Below, one piece after another: positions 12,224-25,156 of a stretch of 64,000 nucleotides of DNA. How positions within the stretch are numbered: the stretch's first letter is position 1; every line of letters starts with the position of its first letter. The position numbers were made by a program, and so were the translations under genes. Origin of the DNA: Macrotrachela quadricornifera (taxonomy: Eukaryota > Rotifera > Eurotatoria > Philodinida > Philodinidae); the NCBI GenBank assembly GCA_022393335.1, contig JAJEKB010020542.1:17215-81214 (forward strand), read 5' to 3'. Under the pieces are notes generated by a model that saw only the letters and a program-made list of their open reading frames with translations, searched no databases and was not told the DNA's origin.

Positions 12224-13293
12224 ATGGAACAATCATATTATTGGAATATCTATCAAGAAAATCATCCAAAAAATCGCTTATTAAAATACTCAAAATCATC
12301 AAAAATTTCCAATGAAACATTACAAATTCTTTCACAAATACGAAAAAAATATTACAAATTACCACCAATTATTTATTCTTTACAAGATAAAAACGAATAT
12401 GAAGGTATAAAATTTCCAAAAAAACACGATTTATTGTACCTTTTTGTTTCTTTTTTTTTTTTTGTTCTATTCCATTCAAAGATATTGTACTTGAATATGA
12501 TATATTTGGTCAACAATGTAATTTAGCTTTAAAAAATATCAAAGCTATTTGGCAGCCAACATCATTTTATGTCTCCGATGATACTTATAAACAAATAAAA
12601 CGTCATTTATTTTCATATAAAATTGATAACGATTATATATTTTTTTGTTTATTTCCAATATATATTGATATAAATTATAAAAAACAAATAACAATGGGTC
12701 AACGAAATGAAGAAATTTTTCTTCCATCAACAATTCCAAGTACAAAACATGATCTTATTCAATTACAAGAACGTTTTCATATGATGTTACATAAAGAACA
12801 TGCACTTGAAATAGGTTTATGTTCAAAACGTCGAAGAATTTATAATGATTTATTTGATGAACTTATTCGTATAATAACTCTTCAATGTTCTGAACGTGGT
12901 CTTTTACTTGGAAGAATTAAAAATGAATATGTACAATGGATAAATACATATGAAGAACTTTATTCAAGTTGTATGGCATATGGTTTAAGACAATATTTAT
13001 ATAAAATAGAAGAAAAACAAACATATGAATATATGATAAAAAATTTAGAAAATGATTGTCAACAATTACAAAATGAATTTGAAAAAGAATCAATACGTTT
13101 TGAAAAATTAAGTCAATTAATTAATAATGATACTGAATTAAATTCTGAACAACGTTTATTAAAAAATAATGTTAATATATTACGATCAACAAATGAAATA
13201 CTTCGACGTGATGTTCAATATACATTAAATAATATTTTATCATCAACAATTTTTCTTGGTGAACCAATCGATTATGATAAAGAAACAGAATAG
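12224..13293 (+). CDS. DNALI1: Axonemal dynein light intermediate chain (p28)
   Basis: Inner-arm axonemal dynein component of motile cilia. Two exons (12224-12404, 12482-13293) join through a 77-bp intron with donor GTATAA, giving 330 residues. The C-terminal 190 residues match the Ax_dynein_light family: IPSTKHDLIQLQERF, LCSKRRRIYNDLFDELIR, ITLQCSERGLLLGRIKNEY and a following coiled coil (roughly residues 225-310). An alternative donor at 12436 breaks the frame and was discarded. The N-terminal 130 residues are longer than in vertebrate p28 (about 258 aa) and less conserved. The gene is divergent from RAMAC (250 bp) and convergent with Asterix (66 bp). Confidence 0.92.
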
Positions 13294-13359
13294 GAAACTT
13301 ACGAAATACTTTTATTCTTATTGAAAAAAATTAGATAGAAAAAAAAACAAATGAATATA

Positions 13360-14941
13360 TTATTGCATAAATGGAATTGTCATTGGTGCAGGATTTTGCA
13401 TATAGGTAATGACAAGAGCAGATATTGAAAGCCTTAATAAAAATAAAAAAAAATAATAAAATTTGTTTTCTACATATTCCAGAAGTAAAATAAACAACAA
13501 TTCAATGACATGTAAGAAGGAAATGTTAAATAATTATTATATACTTTCAAATTTACTTTTGTCAAAGGCTTTCTATTATTTATAGTATTAAAATACTCAT
13601 ATCGATAAATATCTCTATAAATAAAATCCTTTAATAATAAATACAATGAAAGGTTCTATACGAACCAATAATAGTGTCTTATGATAGATGACATAGTATG
13701 TACAATGAATGGTGACGGGTCACACTAACCGAAATATATAATATCTATATATATAAAACGAATATCTGATATTAGTGCAACTAATGTTGTTTTTGTCCTA
13801 GTTAAATTCTAAAACTATATATATATATATATACGAATTTGGTCCTTAATAGATGAAAGATTTGCTCAATGAATACCGATCTATTTTAATATAGAACGAG
13901 GAAGATATTATTTTATAGCAATAATTGGTATGCATAAAAAAGGCCGAAAGAAAAAATAAAAATAAAAAATACTATTAATGTAGTTTTACTACAGATTATT
14001 CATATATAAATGTAGGACAGAGGTGAGAATATGAATTAAGAATAAGGTTGTACTGACACTGCATTAATAACACTTTTAATATTTTTTTTTATAACACTTG
14101 CAATAATCGATTTTGATTTTACTAAATGTTTATAATCTAAAACACTAATTATAATGAACTTTTTTTGATCTTAATAATGATGCTTGAAATTATATTTCTT
14201 TGTCAACTCATACTAGAAATATTTGTATTTTCAAAAAAAAAGCAATGTTTATCTTTGAGATCATTACTTTTAAATAATTTTATGAAGTTATTCCGGTAAA
14301 AATCATTGAAGGAATCTATAAATTTAATTAGTCTTCTATATAAAGAAAAAACGTTGGATTTATAAGAGATATGACTCAAAATAGTCAACATATATTTCGC
14401 ATTTGATATACTATTAAAATAAATCATTAATCATAAACAAAATATCAATATTTAGATGATTACTTAGTTTTATATTTATTACAATGAGATTCTTTTAGAG
14501 ATCTTGTTAAACACTTGATTTAAAGTATAAAGGATATAAAATACATACATGAAACTACTAAGAACTTGTTTCGAATCTTCCGAAACTCGTGAATTGGCAA
14601 AACCAACAAATGCTAAATAGTTCTATTTTTAATAAAAATTAATTTTATTTAAAAATTTTTTTTACCAGCACATAATGCAACCCATGCACACCATTTAATC
14701 TAGAAGTTATTTTAAGATTTCTTATTTTTTATATAAAATTTTTTTGTCTTCTTTTGATTTTTTTACCTTAAGCATTAGCGAACACATAGAACAGACCATA
14801 CCTAGTAAATTCATATATTCAGGTAAAGTTTCATCTACAGACGTAATTAATCCTGGTCGAAATCTATTGAAATTTAATAGAACAAAAATGAATATGAAAT
14901 GATTAATACCTGTGAATATTAGCTGATCGACGATTATCCAT
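13360..14941 (-). CDS. WDR83OS: PAT complex subunit Asterix (WDR83OS), five short exons
   Basis: Small ER membrane protein; with CCDC47 it forms the PAT complex, which chaperones multipass membrane proteins at the translocon. Five exons read leftward: 14941-14910, 14863-14767, 14699-14666, 14612-14549 and 13432-13360. They join in frame to 99 residues (human about 106). Diagnostic segments are EYMNLLGMVCSMCSLMLK, IKWCAWVALCA, FANSRVSEDSKQVLSSFM and MLSISALVITYMQNPAPMT, very close to animal Asterix. Three hydrophobic segments are present. Exons of 32-97 bp explain why no long ORF is visible. The last intron is 1116 bp and shows nothing coding. Confidence 0.93.
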
Positions 14942-16628
14942 TACTGCTTAAAAAAAAAAGTCAAGTGATATTATTTAAAATTTCTTATCATGTAAGTACA
15001 TCTCAATATTGGTTGAAATAAAAGGAGACTTTGAATTATAGATGGCGTTCAAGATTAATAATAACAAACAAAAAATAAAAATATATACAATGAAAAAATA
15101 TTTCATTTAAATAATATGATATAATTGTATTTTCTTTAATTAAAATTAAATTTTTTTTTTATAAAAACTAACTAAAATGTGTTGGAATAAATAAAGATAA
15201 CTTTTTGATTTTCATAACATTTTTTCAAATACTTTTGTTATAAAGTGATGGTATAATACTTATGCTTTTCTAATAGCTTCTTCTTTCCCATAAATATGCT
15301 AGACATAGATTACTTCAATTCTAATCTATATTATTTCTAAGATATAATTAAAGTAAATCTATTTTTGTCTTGCCATATTGAAATAAGAGTATGTTATGAC
15401 AAAAAGCAACACCTGAAAGATTTTTATTTCAAATGACAAACATATAATTATTCATAAATAGTATGTTTACAAATATTTTGTATTCAATATGATTTGTCTA
15501 GTTGAAAAATTTAAAAGAAATGAAACCTATTTCAGTGTCTAATAATTTTTTCACAGTTGAATAGTAGAACGAGAATGCAGCTCTAAAATCACCTAAAAAT
15601 AATGATTAAAGTCATAAAAAATACAATCATTATTAAAATTTTACTATTCATTTCACAGTTAATTAATATTTAATTAAAAAATATTCTATCCGTAGTTATA
15701 TACAAATTTATTATTAAAAAAAAATTCATATATTTATATAAATATGTTATTCATTGTTGAAATTTTGAATATAAATATTATTTATTAAATTAATAATTAG
15801 TTATTTATTGTTATGAATATAAATTTTAAGCTAATACGTAATTAATAACATCATAAACAATATATCGTTACTAAGATTTGTAGAGAAAAGCAATTTTTCT
15901 TTCGTTCTTTGTAATATTTTTCCTTGTTAAGTGTTAATAGCTTGGAATATTTTTCATTTTGTCATTGATAATGTTCTTATATAATTTATTTCTGTTACTT
16001 AGTAATATTAAATTTGTCTATCTAGACTTGTTGAAAGTTCCATATAAAAACGATTTATCTAATGATATTTATCTTTTGATTTTTTAAAATTATTAACGAA
16101 AAAATAAAAAAAACTATGTTTTTTTTTGTCTTTTTAACCAAGGTTATTGATGCATATGAGAAAAAAAAGATAATTATAACGAAAAGATGACTCATTTAGT
16201 GATTATAAAAATAAAGAAACAAAGGTATCCTTGATCTCTATGTCAATAAGCTTCTACGTTTATAAATATTATATATTATTACAACAGTATTGATATTTAT
16301 TTCATAGTGTTGATCAATAATTTTGGATGAATATATTTATGCAATATCTTATTTGTTTTTTTGTTTTGCTTTGTTCGACATGCATCAATAATTTCACATG
16401 TATATGGTAAGTGTCATAATTTTCCATGGAGAGAGAGGTTTTTTTTCGTAAACATAATATTTCATTCAGGTTGTTATTGACTATTACCATCGTTATTTCT
16501 TCCTATTTTTCTTGATTATAGTAAAAACGTACAGGCATACATAACAAAACAATAGTATTCGTTATAATATCATATGAATCAAGTATTCTGAATAAATATT
16601 TCGTTAATAATAAAAATAAAACAGTTTT
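14942..16628. other. AT-rich intergenic stretch
   Basis: This 1.7-kb region lies between the divergent Asterix and claudin-like genes. It is about 80% A/T with many poly-A/T runs. I see no ORF with coding character, no tRNA and no organised repeat. Confidence 0.45.
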
Positions 16629-17611
16629 ATGGATAAAATTCAAATATGGAAAATTTTATTACTTGCAGCTCTTGGCTTTGGATTAGTTTATTTTATTCTT
16701 GGTATAAATTTTACAAAAATAGAGAATGATAATAGTAAATTAATGAGGTTTTATTTTGGGTTTTTTTAGGATGGATCGGTTTTGGTGTACCTCATTGGCA
16801 CGCATTCCAGCGTTATAATGGTTCTACACAAGAATATTATGGTCTATGGGCATATTGTCAAGAATCAGCTCCATTGTACAATTCTATTTGTAAACGTTGG
16901 CCAACTGCAGAAGATCAGTTATTTAACGGTAGTCGACCAAATTTCGTTCGTGTTGCAGAAGGTCTTGTCACCACTGGCATGATAATTCTTACTTTTGGTC
17001 TTATAGCTGGCGTAATTGCTGCTATACTTCCTCTATTAGCTTATTTAGCTGGTGGTTTAGTTCTTCTCGGTTTTCTTTTTCTTGTTATTGGTGTACCAAT
17101 ATTTGGTAGAGATTCAAACAATCTTTCTAATCAGAGAGGTGATGCAACACACAATAAACGTTATGGATTTTGGCTTATGATTCCAACAATTGTATTATCA
17201 TTTATCTCAGGAGTTTTATTTCTACTTGCTGGTTTCTTCTATCAACGATTTGGTTATGGTAATATTGCAACACGAAGTTATAGTCGGAATTTATATGGTG
17301 GTCAACGAATGCTTGGACCAGCTAATTTTCTAAGACCTGGAATGTATGGAATGTTGTCAAATCAACTGCAAAATCAACCAGCAGTTGGTTTACCAGCACC
17401 ATCTTTACTATCACAATATATAGCTCAACGTCTACCACGATATTATGCTCCATCTGTAGTACAACCAGCAGTTATTAGTGCCATTCCACAAGCGTCTATT
17501 ATTCGATCTGTAGGACAACCAACTTATGTAACACCAGCGTATTATAGAGCTCCTTCTGTAATTAATCTTACTGGAAGAACACTTGCTGGTCCTGTTATAC
17601 GCAATGCTTAA
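16629..17611 (+). CDS. Claudin/PMP22-like four-transmembrane protein
   Basis: Two exons (16629-16701, 16770-17611; intron 68 bp) give 304 residues. The first membrane segment (LLLAALGFGLVYFILG) spans the splice site. The first extracellular loop has GLWAYC followed by a second cysteine in YNSICKRW, matching the W-GLW-C-C signature of the claudin/PMP22/EMP fold. Three more hydrophobic segments follow at about residues 110-132, 137-160 and 185-210. The C-terminal tail of about 95 residues is Gln/Pro/Tyr-rich with repeated APS and VVQPA-like motifs and is probably cytoplasmic. It may be a junction or membrane-organising protein; orthology to a specific claudin is not claimed. Confidence 0.75.
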
Positions 17612-19484
17612 TATTTTTCATGACAATAATAACTCAGGAACAAATAATTGACATATTCGTCTATCTTTTGTTCATGTGAACTTTTAGATTTTGTCTCTTA
17701 TTTCTATTTACACCAAAGTACAAACAGTATACTATGTAAGATGGGAAGAGAGCGACCATTAACCACAATAAACTTCAAGAACATCATTCCTTTTTTTTTT
17801 ACTCTTTTCAAAATGACAGATTTATTTTTTATGCTTGAAAAGATTCAAGACTAGCTTTGATCACATGCGATCTTTCTATGCTTTTGTCTATACTTGAACA
17901 TTGAATATAAACTGGAGACCTTGATATCTAAATATATATATATATATATATAAATATCTTTTTTTCTTCATTTCATGATCATTAGTTATATAATCTTGAG
18001 CAGTAGGTTATCATTTTTTCAATTTATACGCGTAGCGTGAAGGAGAAATGGGTCATCGAAGGTATATTTATCTATGTAAGGACAAAGATATCGCTCAATA
18101 TTTCAACACACACTTTTTTTCTCATCGATCCACCAATTATCGAATGTCGAGTATACAACTATCTCTCTTTCTTGTGGCAATAACTTCTAGCTAGCGGTGT
18201 ATATGATCATGAAATGAGAATCTATGAAAGAAAAAAAAAGCATTAGACAAGGAAGTCAATTCGTCAAAGTAAGCCAGTCATATATATATATATATATATA
18301 TATATATCATTAAAAAAAAGAAAATCGATGAAAGGAAATGAAAACTTGATGTGTAAGTCTGTCTTCTTCCCATGAGTGTATGCTTTAGAATTTGCAGATC
18401 AACAAACATAAAATAAGTAAAAAAAAAGGGAAAATAATCGGCACAAATATTGTTCTCTCTATCTGTTTATGTTGCCGCCTTTGTTAATTCACCTTCGCGT
18501 GCGTATTTGAGCATCTCATACAATCAGAATTACTTCGTTTTCTATGTGTAATGTGCCGTGTCTATTACTTTTTTCTTTTCCGTTCTCTTTTTTTTTTCTT
18601 TATCTCGAGGTCGATGAGATTAGTATTTCTCTCATGTTGCTTTGGCCGCCGGACGTCAATAAGAACTTGCTGCTCATATAGTGATAATACTAATGTCAAT
18701 TTAATATGACTAAGTTCCGTTCTTATTGATTATAATAATGATAGAAAAGTCTTGGAATATGATAACTAAATTCGTTCAGTCAGGTGAAAAGAGAAGGATG
18801 ACACAACAGTATGATCACCTAGATTTTTTTTCTCATTCACCGATTGATTAGAATATAGAATAATAAGAAAAAAAGATGAGTATTATTATGAAAAAAAAAG
18901 TCATCCTTGTCTTAACATTCCCGCTGTCTTTGATTATTATCACTGTCATTTCTTACTCTAGTTGTATATCTAATAATCAAGATAGATTTCAGTAATATAG
19001 CTATCATTATTATCTATCTATATTGGTTTAGTTATCCATGATCGTTTTTCTTTCCTTTTCTCTTTTTCTTGTTCTTTTACTTTTCATCACTCACGAACTG
19101 TCATTGAATAGGACAAGTGTACTGTCAACTAGAAATATGTTCTGATGAGATCTTTTCAGAAGACAAAAAGTGTTCATTAATAACAGAATTCTTTATTATA
19201 ATAATACCTCAATTTATTTTCTGTCTTAGTTCAGTTACACATTCGTCCTTCGATCTGATGTATATAAACATTGTCATACTTCTATATAATAAACAAATGC
19301 AAATAATATATCGTTTTTTTTTATGATAAGACTAGTACAATAAATATGTTGAAAGGATCAAAAAAAAAGAAAGATCTCCTAATGTTCTTTTTTTTTCTCT
19401 TTTTCGAGCCTATGTTGTAACTAAATAGACTACATTAGAGAAAATGATATATAATTGGCGCTTTTTACTCTAAGTATTAACAAA
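17612..19484. other. Intergenic region with TA microsatellites
   Basis: No coding region is supported in this 1.9-kb stretch. It contains (TA)n runs near 17930-17952 and 18282-18307 and less AT-rich patches near 18480 and 18640 that could be regulatory or 5' UTR. Short ORFs, for example at 17648 and 19117, lack coding character. Confidence 0.4.
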
Positions 19485-20273
19485 ATGGCTCATGCATGTT
19501 CGAAAACATTTCTATCTTTACTCAACAGTCTCTTAATTATATTCGGTGTTGTCTTGATCATATTGAGTTTTTATGTATATAATAAATATCATTCAATACC
19601 ATTAATACTCGGTGTTATCATTCTTGCTTTTTTAGTTATATCTATTGGATTTTTAGGATTAATTGGTACACTTAAACAATCAAAATGTGGTAAAAAATAT
19701 TTTTATTTAATAATATTATTTTATAGTGTGTTTAAGCTTTATCAATTTATATAATTTTTGTTGGTCTTGTAACATTGATATTTCTTGTAATACTTATTAC
19801 ATTATGTATAAAACAAGATTGGGTAATAAATAAAGTTATTGATAATTATGAAAATTTGATAACAAATTCAAAATTACTTGATGATGAAAAAAATATCAAT
19901 GTCGTACGTGATTTGTAAGTATTTGAAACAAAATAAAAAAGAAACTAAACTTTAGTTATTTTATTTTTGAATATATATTTATATATATTTTTTTTCTTTT
20001 AGTTTAATTAAATTACAATGTTGCGGTTTTAAAGAAAAAAATCGACCACGAAAAATATTTGATCAAATTGATTTTTGTTCAAATATTAATCAATCAAAAC
20101 CATTATGTAATAAAAAAATGAAAAATGATCTTTATCAAAATTTAGTTACCATTATTATTATACATGCCATATTGACAAGCTTAGGTGCTTTAGCTTGTTT
20201 AGTGGCTATAAATTTGGCATGTGCTACAAGCAATAAGACAAGACATGCTGCTTTTCAAAGTCGATATCACTAG
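19485..20273 (+). CDS. Tetraspanin
   Basis: Three exons (19485-19689, 19737-19914, 20003-20273) join in frame to 217 residues. The first intron is only 47 bp; its AG at 19735-19736 is the only acceptor that keeps the frame. Hydrophobic segments lie near residues 9-28, 34-56, 70-95 and 178-203, the tetraspanin layout. The large extracellular loop has the diagnostic CCG in LQCCGFKEKN plus two later cysteines (FCSNI, LCNKK). It presumably organises membrane microdomains. The loop is short for the family, and the partner and subfamily are unknown. The start is ATG 19485 (MAHACSKTF); the frame stays open upstream without another ATG. Confidence 0.85.
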
Positions 20274-21591
20274 ACACGGCTATATACAGTTTATATATAT
20301 ATATATATACACAGAAGACCCATCATTTGTCACTTTTGCGTCGTCTTTTCCCTAAGGCACTGTGGTATATATTATAAACAATGATGAGGCATAGAAATGA
20401 ATTACCAGGCGGTGACGCGCGACGATCCGGACAAACACTAGTCGCGATAAGTGAATTTATCAGTATTCTTCTTTTTCGCTTTCATTTTCTTTATTATATG
20501 ATCGGATGTTTAAGATTCATAAGCGTCCGATTTCTTATATGTCACGGCTGGCCAGTTACGCAAGACGACTGATAGAATTGCCCATATATATATATGCATT
20601 TTTCTGTCTTTACTTGCAAGTGTTGATGATGGTGATGATACGACGTAATAATATTCAAGTTGTCTTTCTTCGTTCATATCTATGTAAGTTTCTTGCTGAT
20701 GGAGTCAGAAATGAGATTATCACGCAAGTGCGTATGTTCTCTATGCTTCTCTTTTACTAACGTTCTCATTCAGTTAGCGAGTGTCATTGATGAAATCTCA
20801 TTTTTCAAGTTGTTCTCTCTCTCTCTCAATGTCTTTCTATCGTTCGTTGTCTCTTTCTTTCCATATATGAGAAAGAATCACCCGTTGTGCTTGTCACGCT
20901 CTCATTTTCCATTGGAATGAAAGAGAGAAGGGGTAAAGGGAAGAAGATAGTAGATAATTTGCCGATGTTCCGATGTATGTGCTGCCGGAGGCTAACGTCC
21001 TTGACGTTAGTGAAACACCATCAGGAAACCCTTGTTATTGTCAATGCTTTTTTTAAATATGAATCGAACTAGTAAGATGCATGTGAAATTTAGTAGATTG
21101 AACAAAAGCACGTTATCACGTTCTGCTTTTACACTTCGATATTCATATAAACGACGCATAGATAATAATTAGACAATTACTTATGTTCATATAAGAATCA
21201 TCTAGTTTTTATTAAATAAAACATATATGCTAAAAATGATATTAATGATGTTTAGATAATAAAATTTAAAAAAATATGTTTTTATTTGTTTTTAATATCA
21301 AAGCTTCTTTTTTTTTGTTTTATTAGATAAATAAGTTTCTACCTACGCAAACACATATTTTCAACCTTTTTCTTTTTCGATACTATCGAGAAATATTCTT
21401 TTTATTGTGGCTGCTTTCCATGTCATTCCTTCACTTCCTTTTGTTGGAACGAACGATTGGTGTTGACACGGACATCCGGACATAGCCAAGTCTTATACTA
21501 TAACCTCACCTACATCCGTTCATATTATTGTCTTTTGCACACGCATTTATGAATCTATACGTATTCGTTTTCTTGTAGAAGAAAATAATCT
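20274..21591. other. Intergenic or 5' region upstream of the GPCR gene
   Basis: This 1.3-kb stretch is less AT-rich than average in places (for example 20400-20450 and 20960-21030), with (TA)n near 20289-20310 and a CT run near 20815-20830. Several short overlapping ORFs exist but none has a recognisable product or splicing pattern. It may carry untranslated exons of the downstream receptor gene. Confidence 0.4.
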
Positions 21592-24500
21592 ATGTTAGTG
21601 CCTACGAATCATTGGCTTTCTTCCGTTATTGTCAATGAAACCAGAAACGACATACGCTTCAATAGTGACATTAATAATCATTCCCAACTTTTACAACATA
21701 TTGAACCTATGTGGGCTAGTTTATCCTTGATTATAAGTAAGTAATAAAAACTTTATTACTAATCTAAAATCATAAATTCAAGTCTTAACTGAGCCAATTT
21801 TTTATGTATAATAGGATTTATTTCAAGCTTTTCAGTTTTATCTAATATTGAGTATAATATTGGTATTAAGATTAATGAAAAATATTTTTTATATAATTAG
21901 CAACAAAAATAAACTTATTCATAGCCATTTTTTTTTTGTTTTCTATATTTTTATTATTATTAAAAAACTGAAACGATGTCCTTGACAAAAAAAAGATTAA
22001 TATTCAAAAGTTGAATTCTAGTCATAGATATAAGTCAAGATTTTTAAGGACATTTTTATATAAAAATAATAATCTATTCAATACTAATATGAACACCAAA
22101 AATAGAATAAAAAAGAAATATTCCACACATAAATATCCTGAAAACGGAAGCAGATAAGACCAATGTTTTTTTCAAGTGAACGAAAAAAAAATCAATAAGA
22201 AAACTATAATGAAATAATAAAAAAAAAATAAATTTAATTATATCAAATTTTTAATTAAAAAATCAAATTTTTTTTTTAATATTTTTTTTTAGTTATTTTA
22301 TTTACTGTATGCGGCAATAGTCTTGTTTGTATTGCTGTTATACGTGAAAGACATTTACAAAATACTACAAATTATTTTTTAACATCACTTGCATTTACAG
22401 ATTGTCTTGTAGCATGTCTTGTTATGCCAATAGCTGTTACTGTTGAACTTATTGGACATTTTCCATTAAATGCATTAGCCTGTAATGTTTGGTTAACATT
22501 TGATGTATGTTGTAGTACATCATCAATATGGCATATGAGGTAAAAGAAAATTTTCTATTTTAATTATATTAATTCATATTTTATATTTTAGTGTAATGTC
22601 ACTTGATCGTTATCTTACATTAAGATATCCATTAAAATATGGAAGAAATAAACGACGAAGTTTAATGGCTTATAAAATAATAACAATATGGTAAATAATT
22701 CTTTTGATTATATTTTGCTTAGTTTTTTTTTGTTGTTGTAAATTAAAATTCATTCTTTTATCTAGGTTAATATCATTTGCTATCTGTTTACCACTGTTTA
22801 TTCTTGGTCTAGTTGATCCATCAAATGTATATGATAAAACAAAACGTGCATGTTTTCCATCTCATCGAACATTTAAAATTTATGGTTCATTTGTTGCTTT
22901 TTTTATTCCATTGATTATTATGATTATTACATATGCATTAACAATGAGTGCATTACAACAAGCACATACAACAAAAAAAAAACGTCATACAAGAAGACAA
23001 AAAATGCATGCTGTTATTAATTTAGCAACAATAGCGATGAGGTGGAAACGAGCAGTTAATAATGAAGTAGTTGATGAACAAAAAAATTCTATTGAACCAC
23101 CAATAATAAAATCTGAACAAAAAAATCAAACAATTAATTTAACAACTTTACAAACAAATCATCAACGTAAACGTGCTTCATCATTACTTGTTAATGAACA
23201 ATATTCATCAGGGAATAAACATTTATCAAAACGAATATTTGTTTCTAATTATCGTCTTAATGAAACATTAAAACCATTAGCACCTATTACATGGTATAAA
23301 CGACGAGAAAAACAACTTCAAACATTACCAGAAAAATCTAGTAAAAATAAATATTTTTTCTTTTTTATTTTCATTAATCTTTTTTACTAGTTGAACAATC
23401 ATCTCCATCATCAAATCGTCATCTTGATCCTGATTCACCAAATAATATTAATGCACATACAAAACGTTCTCATTCATGTACACCATTACTTGATGTTGAA
23501 GATGGTCGAAAAGATCGTCGTCGTAGTTCATCTGTTCATACATTACTTCAAATACGTCGAGATTCAGCTAAAATTAGTGAAGAACTTGCAAATTTAACAG
23601 CTCAACTATCTGCAGCAATGAATAATGGAGGTCTATCAAGTAAACGAGCATCACTTTCTGTTCCTGGTACATCAGGAATATCTGATAATCAAACACCAAC
23701 TATTGATCAATTACTTGCTGAAACAAGTATTAATCAACCAATTATTATTTCTAATTCATATCTTACTGTTGATTCAAATACCACATCTGGAACTAATCAA
23801 CAATATCGTGGACGATCGTAAGTTATTTAGAAATCTACTAAATTTTCTCTTTAGATATATAATACGAAATAAAGAGGAAACATATACAAATTTTATCGCT
23901 TAAAGCTATATATTTCTCTTTCACTTAGACATAGTGCCGATGTTCGATTACCATCATTTGAATCAAATGATGATAAAACAACTATGAACAATGGTATACC
24001 TATTCCAAATCTACTTGTTACACATGATAGTATACAAAATTTACCAACAAATGTGAATAATAATATTAATAATAACAATAATAACGACAATAGTAATAAT
24101 AATAATAATTCAACAAATCTTAATGTTAATTATAATCTTGAACCTATAGCACGTCGTCTTACATCACCATCAAAATTTGATACAACATGTCAACGTATTA
24201 AAGATTGGATTACAGTTACAACATCATCAACAGCTCTTGATCATGAATCAGCTATACGATCACGATGTGTATCAGCTATGAATGTTACAGAAAATACCCC
24301 AATGTTAGCAGGACAAAAACAATATTCACATAATTTACCATTATCAAGTATTAAACGTTATTTTCCTCGTATTGAACAATTATATGGACCAACATCAGCA
24401 CCAAATTCAATTTGTCGTCCATTACAACATCAACAACTTTTACTTGTTGATGATCATGTTGCATCTGTTCATAATTTTGCTGCTATGCAACGAAGTAGTG

Positions 24501-25156
24501 TTTGTTCAATAACATCATCTATGTTAACAGCTCGTCTTCTTCGTGCTCATCGACCAAGTACATCATCATCAATTGGTTCATCATCACAACAAGGTGCACG
24601 AAAACGTCCACCACGTCTTCATGATGGAATGTCTCAAGCTAGTTTTCAAATGGTTTCATTAGATACTGAAGATTCATCATCAGGTTCATCAAGTCTTACT
24701 CATCAATCAGCTAATATACAAGCTATAATGACTGGAATGGGTGCTACAATATCTTCTTCTCCTAGTAAAAAACATCCAACATTTCGAACTTTAACAAAAA
24801 ATTCAGCAAGTAATGAACGTAAAGCAATGCGTGTTTTATTAATTATCTTTTCCATATTTGTCATATTATGGACACCATTTTTTATTATTAATCTTTTATC
24901 ATGTTTTATTACAAATATTCATCCAATTTTTATATCAGTAGCAACATGGCTTGGTTATTGTTCATCAGGTGCAAATCCAATAATTTATACAATATTTAGT
25001 CGAGCTTTTCGTCAGGCATTTTTTAATATACTAACATGTCGAAAAGTAATTAGTTCACATCGTTCACAAATGTTTAGTCCATCATGTCATTCAATGACAA
25101 TGTCAGTTGGACGAAAAATGTCAACAGTGAGTAGAGGACAAGCTGATGTACGTTAA
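21592..25156 (+). CDS. 5-HT2-like biogenic amine receptor (class A GPCR)
   Basis: Predicted Gq-type aminergic receptor. Six exons (21592-21736, 22293-22539, 22592-22690, 22766-23340, 23391-23817, 23929-25156) give 906 residues in frame; a stop lies just upstream of the ATG. Landmarks: NET glycosylation site, TM1 GNSLV, TM2 SLAFTD, TM3 FDVCCSTSSI with the amine-binding Asp, LDRYLTLRYPLKYGRNKRR as in invertebrate 5-HT2 receptors, TM5 GSFVAFFIPLIIMIITY, TM6 FVILWTPFFIINL and TM7 NPIIYTIF. The third cytoplasmic loop (about residues 235-790) is very long and rich in Ser, Asn and Arg, with a polyasparagine stretch near 24055-24110. The ligand is inferred from similarity only; dopamine or octopamine recognition is not excluded. 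Confidence 0.9.

Noticed and set aside
12405..12481. Alternative donor at 12436 for the DNALI1 intron
   Set aside because: Joining there creates an immediate stop; donor at 12405 restores the conserved frame.
20381..21072. Overlapping short plus-strand ORFs before the GPCR
   Set aside because: No conserved sequence, no plausible exon joining; more likely untranslated or intergenic.
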